From JBPCMN01 sp013695115 (GTDB lineage Bacteria; Actinomycetota; Acidimicrobiia; IMCC26256; JACDBD01), in NCBI GenBank assembly GCA_051002235.1, contig JBPCMN010000086.1, positions 1 through 46,151 of the forward strand: a DNA stretch of 46,151 bases. The letters run 5' to 3'. The position numbers were made by a program, and so were the translations under genes. The first letter of the stretch is position 1; every line of letters begins with the position of its first letter. Below are positions 9,497 through 16,672 of this stretch, in pieces. The notes below the pieces were generated by a model, which was given only the letters and a program-made list of their open reading frames with translations, was not told the DNA's origin and ran no database searches.

Positions 9497-10284
9497 GGCT
9501 CGACGCCGAGCTGGTCCGCCGGGGACTGGTCGTGAGCCGGACGGGCGCGGCCGAGGCAATCCGCGCTGGACGAGTGCTCGTGGGCGGTGCGCCCGCCTCG
9601 ACGCCGGCCCGCCAGGTGGCCGCGGGTGAGGCCATCACGGTGACCGGACCGCCCCCACGGTTCGTCTCCCGCGGCGGCGACAAGCTCGACGCCGCGCTCC
9701 GCCGGTTCCGCGTCGACGTCACCGGTCGGCGTGCGCTCGACGCCGGTGCGTCCACCGGCGGATTCACCGACTGCCTGCTTCAAGCAGGTGCCGCGCGCGT
9801 GTACTCGGTGGACGTCGGGCGCGGTCAGCTCGCGTGGACGCTCCGCCAGGACCGGCGCGTCACGGTGGTCGAACGCACCAATGTGCGCGCGCTCGAGCCC
9901 GCTGCCCTCGGCGGGGCGGTCGACGTCGTCACGGCTGATCTGTCATTCATCTCGCTGCTGACGGTCGCGCCCGCGCTGGCGGGTTGCGCCATTCCCGACG
10001 GCGACTTCGTCCTGCTGGTGAAGCCCCAGTTCGAGGCGGGCCGCGCCCTCGTCGGCAGGGGCGGTGTCGTTCGCGACCCGGCGATCCACCGCCGCGTGCT
10101 CGATGAGATCGTCGACGGGCTCGCCTCCTCCGGTCTCCTGCCGCAGGCGGTCATGCCGTCACCGCGCCGCGGCGCGGACGGGAACATCGAGTTCCTCGTG
10201 CACTGCCGTCGGACCCCGCCGGGTGAACTCACGCCGGACGCGGTCGAGGCCGCGGTCGTCGAGGCGCACGGGGCCGACGCGTGA
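9487..10284 (+). CDS. tlyA: TlyA-type rRNA 2'-O-methyltransferase
   Basis: The 265-residue enzyme has an N-terminal S4 RNA-binding domain (about 1-60) and a Rossmann methyltransferase domain. Seen: RFVSRGGDKLDAAL with Lys66, the SAM motif ALDAGASTGGFTDCLL (83-98), Asp151 in ADLSFISL, Lys179 in LVKPQFE and Glu in the C-terminal NIEFLVHCRR. The K-D-K-E set is that of 2'-O-ribose methylases. By homology it methylates 16S rRNA C1409 and 23S rRNA C1920, which is needed for capreomycin sensitivity in mycobacteria. It heads the tlyA-nadK-recN-steA-steB operon, as in Mycobacterium. Confidence 0.92.
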   Translation: MRRRLDAELVRRGLVVSRTGAAEAIRAGRVLVGGAPASTPARQVAAGEAITVTGPPPRFVSRGGDKLDAALRRFRVDVTGRRALDAGASTGGFTDCLLQAGAARVYSVDVGRGQLAWTLRQDRRVTVVERTNVRALEPAALGGAVDVVTADLSFISLLTVAPALAGCAIPDGDFVLLVKPQFEAGRALVGRGGVVRDPAIHRRVLDEIVDGLASSGLLPQAVMPSPRRGADGNIEFLVHCRRTPPGELTPDAVEAAVVEAHGADA

Positions 10285-11153
10285 CCGGGCCTCTGCTCGA
10301 GTCGGTCGGCCTGGTCGCGCACCGCGACCGGCCCGAAGCGCACGACCTGGCGGCGCGGGCGGCGAAGTGGCTCGGGGACCGGGGGATCGTCGTGCGGGTG
10401 CCCACCGCCGACGCCGAGGCGGTGGGCCTCGGACCATTCGCCGGTGGAGACGGCGACGCATTCGTCCGCGGGCTCGACCTGGTGATCACCCTGGGCGGCG
10501 ACGGGACGATGTTGCGGGCGGTCGACATGGCCTACGAGCACGGGGTGGCGGTGCTCGGCGTCAACGTCGGTCAGATGGGCTACCTCACCGAGGTCGAGCC
10601 CGACGACCTCGACGACGCCCTCGAGCGTCTCGCGGGCGGCGACTACGAGGTCGCCGAGCGCATGGTGCTCGAGGTCGACGTCGTGTCCTCCGGTCCGGCG
10701 GGCGGCCGGTGGTGGGCGTTGAACGAGGCCGTGCTCGAGAAGGTGAGGACCGGGCGCCTGGCCCGGCTCGCGGTCGACATCAACGGCACCTACTTCACGA
10801 CGTATGCCGCCGACGGCGTCATCGTCGCCACACCGACCGGGTCGACGGCATACTCGTTCTCGGCCCGCGGCCCGATCGTGTCCCCCCGACACCGCTGCCT
10901 GCTCCTCACGCCGGTGTCGCCGCACATGCTGTTCGACCGGTCGTTGGTGCTCGATCCCGAGGAGGAGTTGCGGTTCCGGGTCGAAGACGCGCGCAGCGTC
11001 GTCCTGACGCTCGACGGAATGGTGCGGGGCGAGCTGAGTGTCGGCGACTCGGTCACGTGTAGCGGCGGCCCCCGACCCGCTCGCATCGTGACGTTCGGAC
11101 CCCGCGACTTCCACCAGATCCTGAAGGCCAAGTTCGGCCTGGCAGATCGATGA
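10281..11153 (+). CDS. nadK: NAD kinase
   Basis: This 290-residue cytosolic enzyme phosphorylates NAD to NADP. Seen: the GGDGT motif at residues 72-76 (TLGGDGTMLRA), the NVGQMGYLTE motif about 25 residues later, and ATPTGSTAYSFSA near 184-196, which binds NAD. The usual SAGGP after that segment reads SARGP here. The GTG start overlaps the tlyA stop (GTGA). Its own stop overlaps the ATG of the 31-codon ORF that follows (ATGA at 11150-11153). Confidence 0.93.
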   Translation: MTGPLLESVGLVAHRDRPEAHDLAARAAKWLGDRGIVVRVPTADAEAVGLGPFAGGDGDAFVRGLDLVITLGGDGTMLRAVDMAYEHGVAVLGVNVGQMGYLTEVEPDDLDDALERLAGGDYEVAERMVLEVDVVSSGPAGGRWWALNEAVLEKVRTGRLARLAVDINGTYFTTYAADGVIVATPTGSTAYSFSARGPIVSPRHRCLLLTPVSPHMLFDRSLVLDPEEELRFRVEDARSVVLTLDGMVRGELSVGDSVTCSGGPRPARIVTFGPRDFHQILKAKFGLADR

Positions 11154-11245
11154 GTGCGGCACGACCAATCGGTCAACTGCTCACTTGGCGTCCGAGCGAG
11201 CGCCCGCGGCGCAGGTACCCTGCGCCGCAGCGAGCGAGGCAATAG
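11150..11245 (+). CDS. 31-residue leader-type ORF upstream of recN (PSER/PQRAR family, copy 1)
   Basis: ATG overlaps the nadK stop as ATGA, and the 31-codon frame ends with TAG 5 nt before the recN GTG. The product has a neutral N-terminal half and a basic end, TWRPSERPRRRYPAPQRARQ. A perfect 10-bp hairpin stem (GCGGCGCAGG/CCTGCGCCGC, about 11206-11228) is centred on the Tyr codon TAC. Copies 2 and 3 (27263-27358 and 36552-36647) have the same length, the same C-terminal pattern and the same hairpin position. It may be a leader peptide acting on recN, a functional microprotein, or a repeat that happens to stay open. I do not recognise the family. Confidence 0.5.
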   Translation: MSAARPIGQLLTWRPSERPRRRYPAPQRARQ

Positions 11246-11250
11246 AGACG

Positions 11251-12906
11251 GTGCTGGTCGAGTTGCGGGTGATCGATCTCGGGATCGTCGCCGACCTGAC
11301 GCTGGTGCTCGGGCCCGGGCTCACGGCCATCACCGGCGAGACCGGGGCGGGAAAGACGCTCCTGGTCGAGGCGCTCGACCTCCTCGTGGGGGGACGGGCC
11401 GACACGTCGAGCGTGCGTGACGCCGCCACCGAGGCGCGCGTCGAAGGCCGGTTCGTCGACGAGGAGACGGGTCAGGAGGTCATCCTGGCCCGCACCGTCC
11501 CGGTCGAGGGCCGGAGCCGCGCCTACGTCGACGGCCGCCTGGCGACGGTGGGCGAGCTCGCCGAGCGGGGTGCCGCGCTGGTCGACCTCCACGGCCAGCA
11601 CGCCCACCAGTCGCTGCTGCTCCCGGTGGTCCAGCGGGCCGCGCTCGACCACTTCGCCGGTGCGCCGGCGACGAAGGCGCTGGGTGCGTACCGGGCGGCG
11701 CGCGAGGACGAGCGCCGGCTGCGTGAGGAGCTCGACGCTCTCGGCGGCGACGAGCGCGCCCGGGCGCGCGAGCTCGACCTCGTCCGCTTCCAGATCTCCG
11801 AGATCGAGGCGGCGGGCGTGACCGACGCGGCCGAGGACGTGACACTCGAGGCCGACGAGGCGCTCCTGGCGGACGCGGCTGCCCACCGCGAAGCCCTGGG
11901 CGCGGCCTACGCCGCGGTCGAGGGGGCCGGCCTCGACGCGGTGGGCACGGCGGCGGCGGCGCTCGCGGGGCGGGCTCCGTTCGCCGAACTGGTGGGGCGC
12001 TTGCAGGCAGCCCAGGCCGAGCTGGCCGATCTCGGGCGAGAGCTGCGCCTCGCGCGCGAGCAGGCGACGTCGGACCCGCAGCGGCTCGAGACCGTGCGGG
12101 CGCGCCGGCAACTGCTGCGTGACCTGAGCCGGAAGTACGGCGAGACCCTCGACGAGGTCATCGCCTACGGGCATGAGGCGGCGCGGCGGCTCGAGGAGCT
12201 CGAAGGGTACGAGGAGCGCGCTCGCGTGCTGGAAGACCAGCGGCGCGCGGCGACCGAGGCGGCGGCGCGCGCGTCGGCGGTGCTGTCGCGGGCCCGGCAG
12301 GCGGCCGCGGCCCCTCTCGCGGACGAGATTGCGCCCCACCTCCGCGAGCTGGCCATGCCTGCGGCCCGGTTCGAGGTGCTGGTCGAGCCGGGGGAGCCCG
12401 GTGACGACGGCGCCGACAAGGTGACGTACCTGCTCGGTGCCAACCCGGGCGAGCCGGCGCGTCCGCTGGCGAAGGTCGCGTCCGGCGGCGAGCTGTCCCG
12501 CGCGATGCTGGCTGCCCGCGTGGTGCTGTCAGAAGCGCCGCCCACGTTGGTGTTCGATGAGATCGACGCCGGCATCGGCGGCGAGGCGGGGGCTGCGGTG
12601 GGGCGGCTGATGGCCGACCTCGCGCCCCGCCACCAGGTGCTGTGTGTGACCCACCTGGCCCAGGTGGCGGCGTTTGCCGATGCGCAGGTCGTCGTGGAGA
12701 AGCGGGAGGAGGGCGGACGCACGGTGGCGATGGCAGAGACCGTGAGCGGCGGCGAGCGCGTCAACGAGCTGTCCCGCATGCTCGCGGGCGTCGGGGAATC
12801 CGAGCACGCGCGGAGCCACGCCGCCGAGCTCCTGGAACGGGCGCAGCGAACCGGACCGCGCGCCGAACGCCTTCGTGCCGCCGCGCCGGCCGAGGCCGAC
12901 GGGTGA
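11251..12906 (+). CDS. recN: DNA repair protein RecN
   Basis: The 551-residue SMC-like ATPase acts in double-strand-break repair. Seen: Walker A GETGAGKT near residues 28-35, the RecN-typical LHGQHAHQSLL stretch near 112-122, a coiled-coil middle (about 140-370), the ABC signature SGGELSR near 411, Walker B TLVFDEIDAGIGG near 431-443 and the VTHLAQVAAFAD motif. I take the GTG at 11251 because the product then begins VLVELRVIDLGI, like other RecN proteins; the frame runs open 22 codons upstream but that part overlaps the 31-codon ORF. It lies 5 nt after that ORF's stop and overlaps steA by 4 nt. Confidence 0.93.
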   Translation: MLVELRVIDLGIVADLTLVLGPGLTAITGETGAGKTLLVEALDLLVGGRADTSSVRDAATEARVEGRFVDEETGQEVILARTVPVEGRSRAYVDGRLATVGELAERGAALVDLHGQHAHQSLLLPVVQRAALDHFAGAPATKALGAYRAAREDERRLREELDALGGDERARARELDLVRFQISEIEAAGVTDAAEDVTLEADEALLADAAAHREALGAAYAAVEGAGLDAVGTAAAALAGRAPFAELVGRLQAAQAELADLGRELRLAREQATSDPQRLETVRARRQLLRDLSRKYGETLDEVIAYGHEAARRLEELEGYEERARVLEDQRRAATEAAARASAVLSRARQAAAAPLADEIAPHLRELAMPAARFEVLVEPGEPGDDGADKVTYLLGANPGEPARPLAKVASGGELSRAMLAARVVLSEAPPTLVFDEIDAGIGGEAGAAVGRLMADLAPRHQVLCVTHLAQVAAFADAQVVVEKREEGGRTVAMAETVSGGERVNELSRMLAGVGESEHARSHAAELLERAQRTGPRAERLRAAAPAEADG

Positions 12907-14084
12907 GAGGCCTGCTCGCGCGGCGGGCGGCGCGTCGCCGCGCTCCCGCTGGGATCACCGGGGCGGCCCGGGTGGATCGGCGCACGAAGGATCTCGTGAA
13001 ACGGCTGGGGCCGGGCGAGGTCGCGGTCATCGCCCACCGTGACCTCGACCGCGTCGCGGCCGAAGGCCTCATCGACGCCGAGGTCGCCGCGGTCGTCAAC
13101 GCCGACGCGTCGATCTCGGGCCGCTACCCGAACGGGGGCCCGATCCGGATCGTGCGGGCCGGGATCGCGCTCGTCGACCGGGTGGGATCGGACGCGTTCG
13201 AACGAATGGCTGAGGGCGACGTGCTGCGTGTCGTCGACGGTGACGTCTACCGGGGAAAGGAGCTGATCGCGCAGGGTCACCGGCTCACCGCCGACGAGAT
13301 CGAAGCCGCCATGGCCGAAGCCCGCTCCGCGATCGGCATCGAGCTCGAGCGGTTCGCGGTCAACACCCTGGAGCACATCCAGGGCGAGGCCCGACTCACC
13401 TTCGAGCCGGTCAAGCTCCCGCCCCTCGCCACCCGCTTCGACGGCCGCCACGCGCTCGTGGTCGTCCGCGGGCACGACTACCGCAGCGACCTCGCCGCCC
13501 TCCGTTCGTACATCCGCGAGTACCGGCCCGTCCTCATCGGTGTCGACGGAGGCGCCGACGCGCTGCTCGAGCGTGGCTTCAAGCCGGAGATCATCATCGG
13601 CGACTTCGACTCGGTCTCCGAGCGGGCGCTCGCCACCGGCGCCGAGCTCGTCCACCACGTGCACCGCGACGGCCGGGCGCCCGGACGCGAGGCGCTCATC
13701 TCCGGCGGGCGGCCGTACCACGAGTTCGTGGCCGACGGCACCAGCGAGGACGTCGCCATGCTCCTCGCCTACGAGGCCGGCGCGCAGCTCATCGTCGCCG
13801 TCGGTACGCACGCGACGATGGTCGAGTTCCTCGACAAGGGCCGACGGGGCATGTCGTCGACGTTCCTCACCCGGCTCCGGCTCGGGCCGCTCCTCGTCGA
13901 CGCCAAAGGCGTCAACCGCCTCTACGAAGGCCGGGTGCGCCGTCGCGATCTGCTGCTGCTCGTCGGCGCCGCGCTGCTGGCGATGCTGGTCGTCACGATC
14001 GTGGCCGAGCCGCTGCACGTGTTCATCGACGGGCTCCGGCTGACGCTCGAGGACCTCTGGCGCTCCGTCACGGATCGCTTCTGA
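12903..14084 (+). CDS. steA: SteA-like membrane-anchored cytokinetic protein
   Basis: This 393-residue protein matches the actinobacterial family long annotated as thiamine-pyrophosphokinase-like membrane-anchored protein and shown in Corynebacterium to be the divisome protein SteA. Seen: the TPK-like core RPVLIGVDGGADALLERGFK, then IIIGDFDSVSE near 226-236, DGTSEDVAMLLAYEAGA near 277-293, and one C-terminal TM helix (about 350-372, LLLLVGAALLAMLVVTIVA). SteA works with SteB, encoded next. The GTG overlaps the recN stop (GTGA). The TPK-like fold probably has lost catalysis (known of the family, not shown here). Confidence 0.85.
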   Translation: MRGLLARRAARRRAPAGITGAARVDRRTKDLVKRLGPGEVAVIAHRDLDRVAAEGLIDAEVAAVVNADASISGRYPNGGPIRIVRAGIALVDRVGSDAFERMAEGDVLRVVDGDVYRGKELIAQGHRLTADEIEAAMAEARSAIGIELERFAVNTLEHIQGEARLTFEPVKLPPLATRFDGRHALVVVRGHDYRSDLAALRSYIREYRPVLIGVDGGADALLERGFKPEIIIGDFDSVSERALATGAELVHHVHRDGRAPGREALISGGRPYHEFVADGTSEDVAMLLAYEAGAQLIVAVGTHATMVEFLDKGRRGMSSTFLTRLRLGPLLVDAKGVNRLYEGRVRRRDLLLLVGAALLAMLVVTIVAEPLHVFIDGLRLTLEDLWRSVTDRF

Positions 14085-14102
14085 CAGGCTCTCTACCGGC
14101 CG

Positions 14103-15047
14103 ATGATCAACTTCCGCTTCCACCTCGTGTCCCTCATCGCGGTCTTCCTCGCGCTCGCGCTCGGGGTTGTCATGGGCGCGACCGTCATCGACCAGGCGAT
14201 CGTCGACAGCCTCAACACCCGGATCGACGACGTGCGCAACGAGGCGAACGCCCAGCGGTCCGAGAACAGCGACCTGCGCCGGGAGCTCGACCGCCTGCGT
14301 TCCTATGTCGAGGGCACTGACGACTTCGCCGTGGCCGGGCGCCTCGACGGCGTCCCAGTCGCAGTCATGGCGTTGCGGAACGTGGACGGCGACACCGTCA
14401 ACCGGGCGGTCGAGCTCGCCCAGGTGGCGGGCGCGGCCGCTCCGGGCGTCCTCTGGTTGGAAGAGAAGTGGCTGCTCGCCGACGACGAATCGATCCAGCA
14501 GCTGGCCGACGTGTTGGGCGCGCCCGGGGACGACCGCACGACGCTGCGGGACTCGGCGCTGGCCGCATTGGGCGACCGGCTCGCGGCCGGGAGCGCCCCT
14601 CTCGGAACCGACCTGCTCGTCACGCTGGTCGAGTCGGGGTTCGTCACCTTCGAGGCGGTCGGAGACGAGGCGAGCGACGAGTTCTCCCTGACCAGCTGGC
14701 CCGGCACCGACGCCCGCGTGCTCCTCGTCGACGGGACCGACTCGAACGTCGAGATGAACGGGGTGGTCGAACCGGCCACCCGCGCGTTCGTCGCCTCCGA
14801 GGTCCCGCTGGTCGTGGGCGAGGTGTTCCGCGAGCAAGAGGACGGGCCCGACCGGGGGAGCCGCCTCGCTGCGGTGCGAGACGACGACGACCTGAGAGCA
14901 GTCGTGTCGACGGTGGACGATCTCGACCTGGCCGAGGGAAGGGTCACTGCGGTGCTCGCACTCGCCGACCTCGGGCGTGGCGTCGTCGGCCAGTACGGGT
15001 ACGGAGCCGGCGCCGACCAGAGCCTGCCCGAGGCATCAACCCGGTGA
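14103..15047 (+). CDS. steB: SteB/MctB-like membrane protein (copper transporter family)
   Basis: The 314-residue protein has one N-terminal TM helix (about 6-28, HLVSLIAVFLALALGVVMGA), a short coiled coil (about 36-70) and a large domain outside the membrane, matching the family named copper transporter MctB in Mycobacterium (Rv1698) and SteB in Corynebacterium. In the first it is tied to copper tolerance, in the second it partners SteA at the division site. The neighbouring steA supports the latter. No signal-type cleavage site or pore-forming set of TMs is seen, so a transporter role is doubtful. The gap to steA is 18 nt, and the stop overlaps murJ (GTGA). Confidence 0.82.
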   Translation: MINFRFHLVSLIAVFLALALGVVMGATVIDQAIVDSLNTRIDDVRNEANAQRSENSDLRRELDRLRSYVEGTDDFAVAGRLDGVPVAVMALRNVDGDTVNRAVELAQVAGAAAPGVLWLEEKWLLADDESIQQLADVLGAPGDDRTTLRDSALAALGDRLAAGSAPLGTDLLVTLVESGFVTFEAVGDEASDEFSLTSWPGTDARVLLVDGTDSNVEMNGVVEPATRAFVASEVPLVVGEVFREQEDGPDRGSRLAAVRDDDDLRAVVSTVDDLDLAEGRVTAVLALADLGRGVVGQYGYGAGADQSLPEASTR

Positions 15048-16672
15048 CCCAGCCCCAATCGGTGGCCCGCGCGGCCGCGGGTATGGGGGTCGCCACCGCG
15101 GTGTCCCGGCTCTTTGGGTTCGTGCGCGTGCTGGTGATCGCGGCTGTCCTCGGCACCACCTATCTCGGGAACACGTTCCAGGCGTCGAACTCCTTCTCCA
15201 ACGTGTTGTTCGAGCTGCTGGCAGCGGGCGCACTCTCGGCTGTGCTCGTCCCCACGTTCGTCGAGCTCATCGACCGGGGCGACGAGCACGAGGCGGAGCG
15301 ACTCGCCGGCAACGTGCTCGGCCGCGGGCTCGTATGGCTGGGCGTGGTCAGCGTCGTCGCGATCGCGGCTGCACCGTGGATCGCGCGGTTCCTCGCCAGC
15401 GGGGCAAGCAGTACCTCGCTGCGAGATGCCCAAGTGGAGCTGTCCACCTTCCTGCTGCGGTTCTTCATCCCGCAGGTGCTCCTCTACGCGTTCGGGACCG
15501 TCGCGATCGCAGCGCTGTACGCCAAGCGCCGCTTCGCGGTGACCGCGGTCGCGCCGATCGGCCTCACGGTCGTTCTCGTGAGCGCCCTGCTGGTGTTCCG
15601 CGCGCTCGCGGGACCGGGGAACGTCGACCTCGACCTTGCGCTGCCGGAGAAGCTGACGCTCGCCCTGGGGGCGACGTTGGGGGTGGCGGCGTTCGTCGGG
15701 GTGCCCGCCGTCGCCCTCCGGTTGACCGGGTTCCGCCTGCGTCCCCGCTTCGATCGCGGCGACCCCGCCGTCCATCGGGTGCTGCGCCTCTCGGGTTGGG
15801 CGGTGTTCCAGCACTCGATGATCGGGATCCTGCTCGTCACGGCAATCGTGATCGGTAACCGTGTCGAGGGCGGTGTCATCGCCTACCAGGTGGCGTGGGT
15901 GTTCTTCCTGGCGCCCTACGCGGTGCTCGCCCAGCCCATTCACACCACGGTCCTGCCCGAGCTGTCGCTCTCGGCGGGACGGAACGATTGGACCGCGTTC
16001 GCCGGTTCGCTCCGGTGGGCGCTCGACTCGATGGCCGTGCTGGTGATCCCGGTCTCGGTGGCCATGGTCTCGCTCGCGGAGCCGGGAATGCGCGTGGTTG
16101 TGTTCGGCGAGGCGGCCGGGGGCGGGGTGGGCCTGTTGGCGGCGGGGGTCGCGTCGCTGGCCACGGGGCTCTTCTTCTACGGCACCTTCCTCCTTCTCGC
16201 CCGCGCCTACTACGCGCTCGGCGACAGCCGGGTGCCGGCATTGGTGGCGTTGGTGACCGCGCTCGCGGGCGCGGCGGTGATGGTCGTGGCCGGTCGGGCG
16301 GTCGACGGATCCGCGGTGGTCGCGGCGATCGGGATCGGCCACAGCGTCGCCTACGCCCTGGGCGCGTGCGTGCTCGCGGTCGGGCTGTCCCGTCGCACCG
16401 GGCGGGCGATTGTCCCTGCCGCGCTACCTCGGGCCCTGGTCGTCGCGGCACCGCTGGGGGCGGCGGCGTGGTGGGTCGCCGACCGCATCGAGCCCGCGAC
16501 CAGGGGCGAGGCGTTGCTCGTCGTCGCCCTCTCCGGTCTCGTCGGGGGCGCGCTCTACCTGCTCGGTACCCGCGGGGTGGGTGGCGTCGCCGCGCTGCGG
16601 CGCAGTGCCATGGCGCGCGTCCGCTCCCCGGGCGGTCCCGACGAAGCCGACGTCGCCGCGGAGGAGGCATGA
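15044..16672 (+). CDS. murJ: lipid II flippase MurJ (MviN family)
   Basis: The 542-residue polytopic protein has about 14 hydrophobic segments and the MurJ N-terminal signature (RAAAGMGVATAVSRLFGFVR followed by a short-helix break and FQASNSFSNVLFELLAAGAL). It moves lipid II across the membrane for peptidoglycan synthesis. The MurJ core is complete and it lacks the C-terminal pseudokinase extension of mycobacterial MviN. It sits between steB and a probable envelope operon. GTG start at 15044 overlaps the steB stop; its stop overlaps the next ATG. Confidence 0.9.
   Translation: MTQPQSVARAAAGMGVATAVSRLFGFVRVLVIAAVLGTTYLGNTFQASNSFSNVLFELLAAGALSAVLVPTFVELIDRGDEHEAERLAGNVLGRGLVWLGVVSVVAIAAAPWIARFLASGASSTSLRDAQVELSTFLLRFFIPQVLLYAFGTVAIAALYAKRRFAVTAVAPIGLTVVLVSALLVFRALAGPGNVDLDLALPEKLTLALGATLGVAAFVGVPAVALRLTGFRLRPRFDRGDPAVHRVLRLSGWAVFQHSMIGILLVTAIVIGNRVEGGVIAYQVAWVFFLAPYAVLAQPIHTTVLPELSLSAGRNDWTAFAGSLRWALDSMAVLVIPVSVAMVSLAEPGMRVVVFGEAAGGGVGLLAAGVASLATGLFFYGTFLLLARAYYALGDSRVPALVALVTALAGAAVMVVAGRAVDGSAVVAAIGIGHSVAYALGACVLAVGLSRRTGRAIVPAALPRALVVAAPLGAAAWWVADRIEPATRGEALLVVALSGLVGGALYLLGTRGVGGVAALRRSAMARVRSPGGPDEADVAAEEA

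Noticed and set aside
14303..16342. Long minus-strand open frame opposite steB and murJ
   Set aside because: Composition (runs of Arg, Gly, His, Asp, Gln) is that of a GC-rich antisense shadow; murJ and steB are certain. The same holds for long antisense frames opposite korB, pyrG, DUF512 and accD-like genes.
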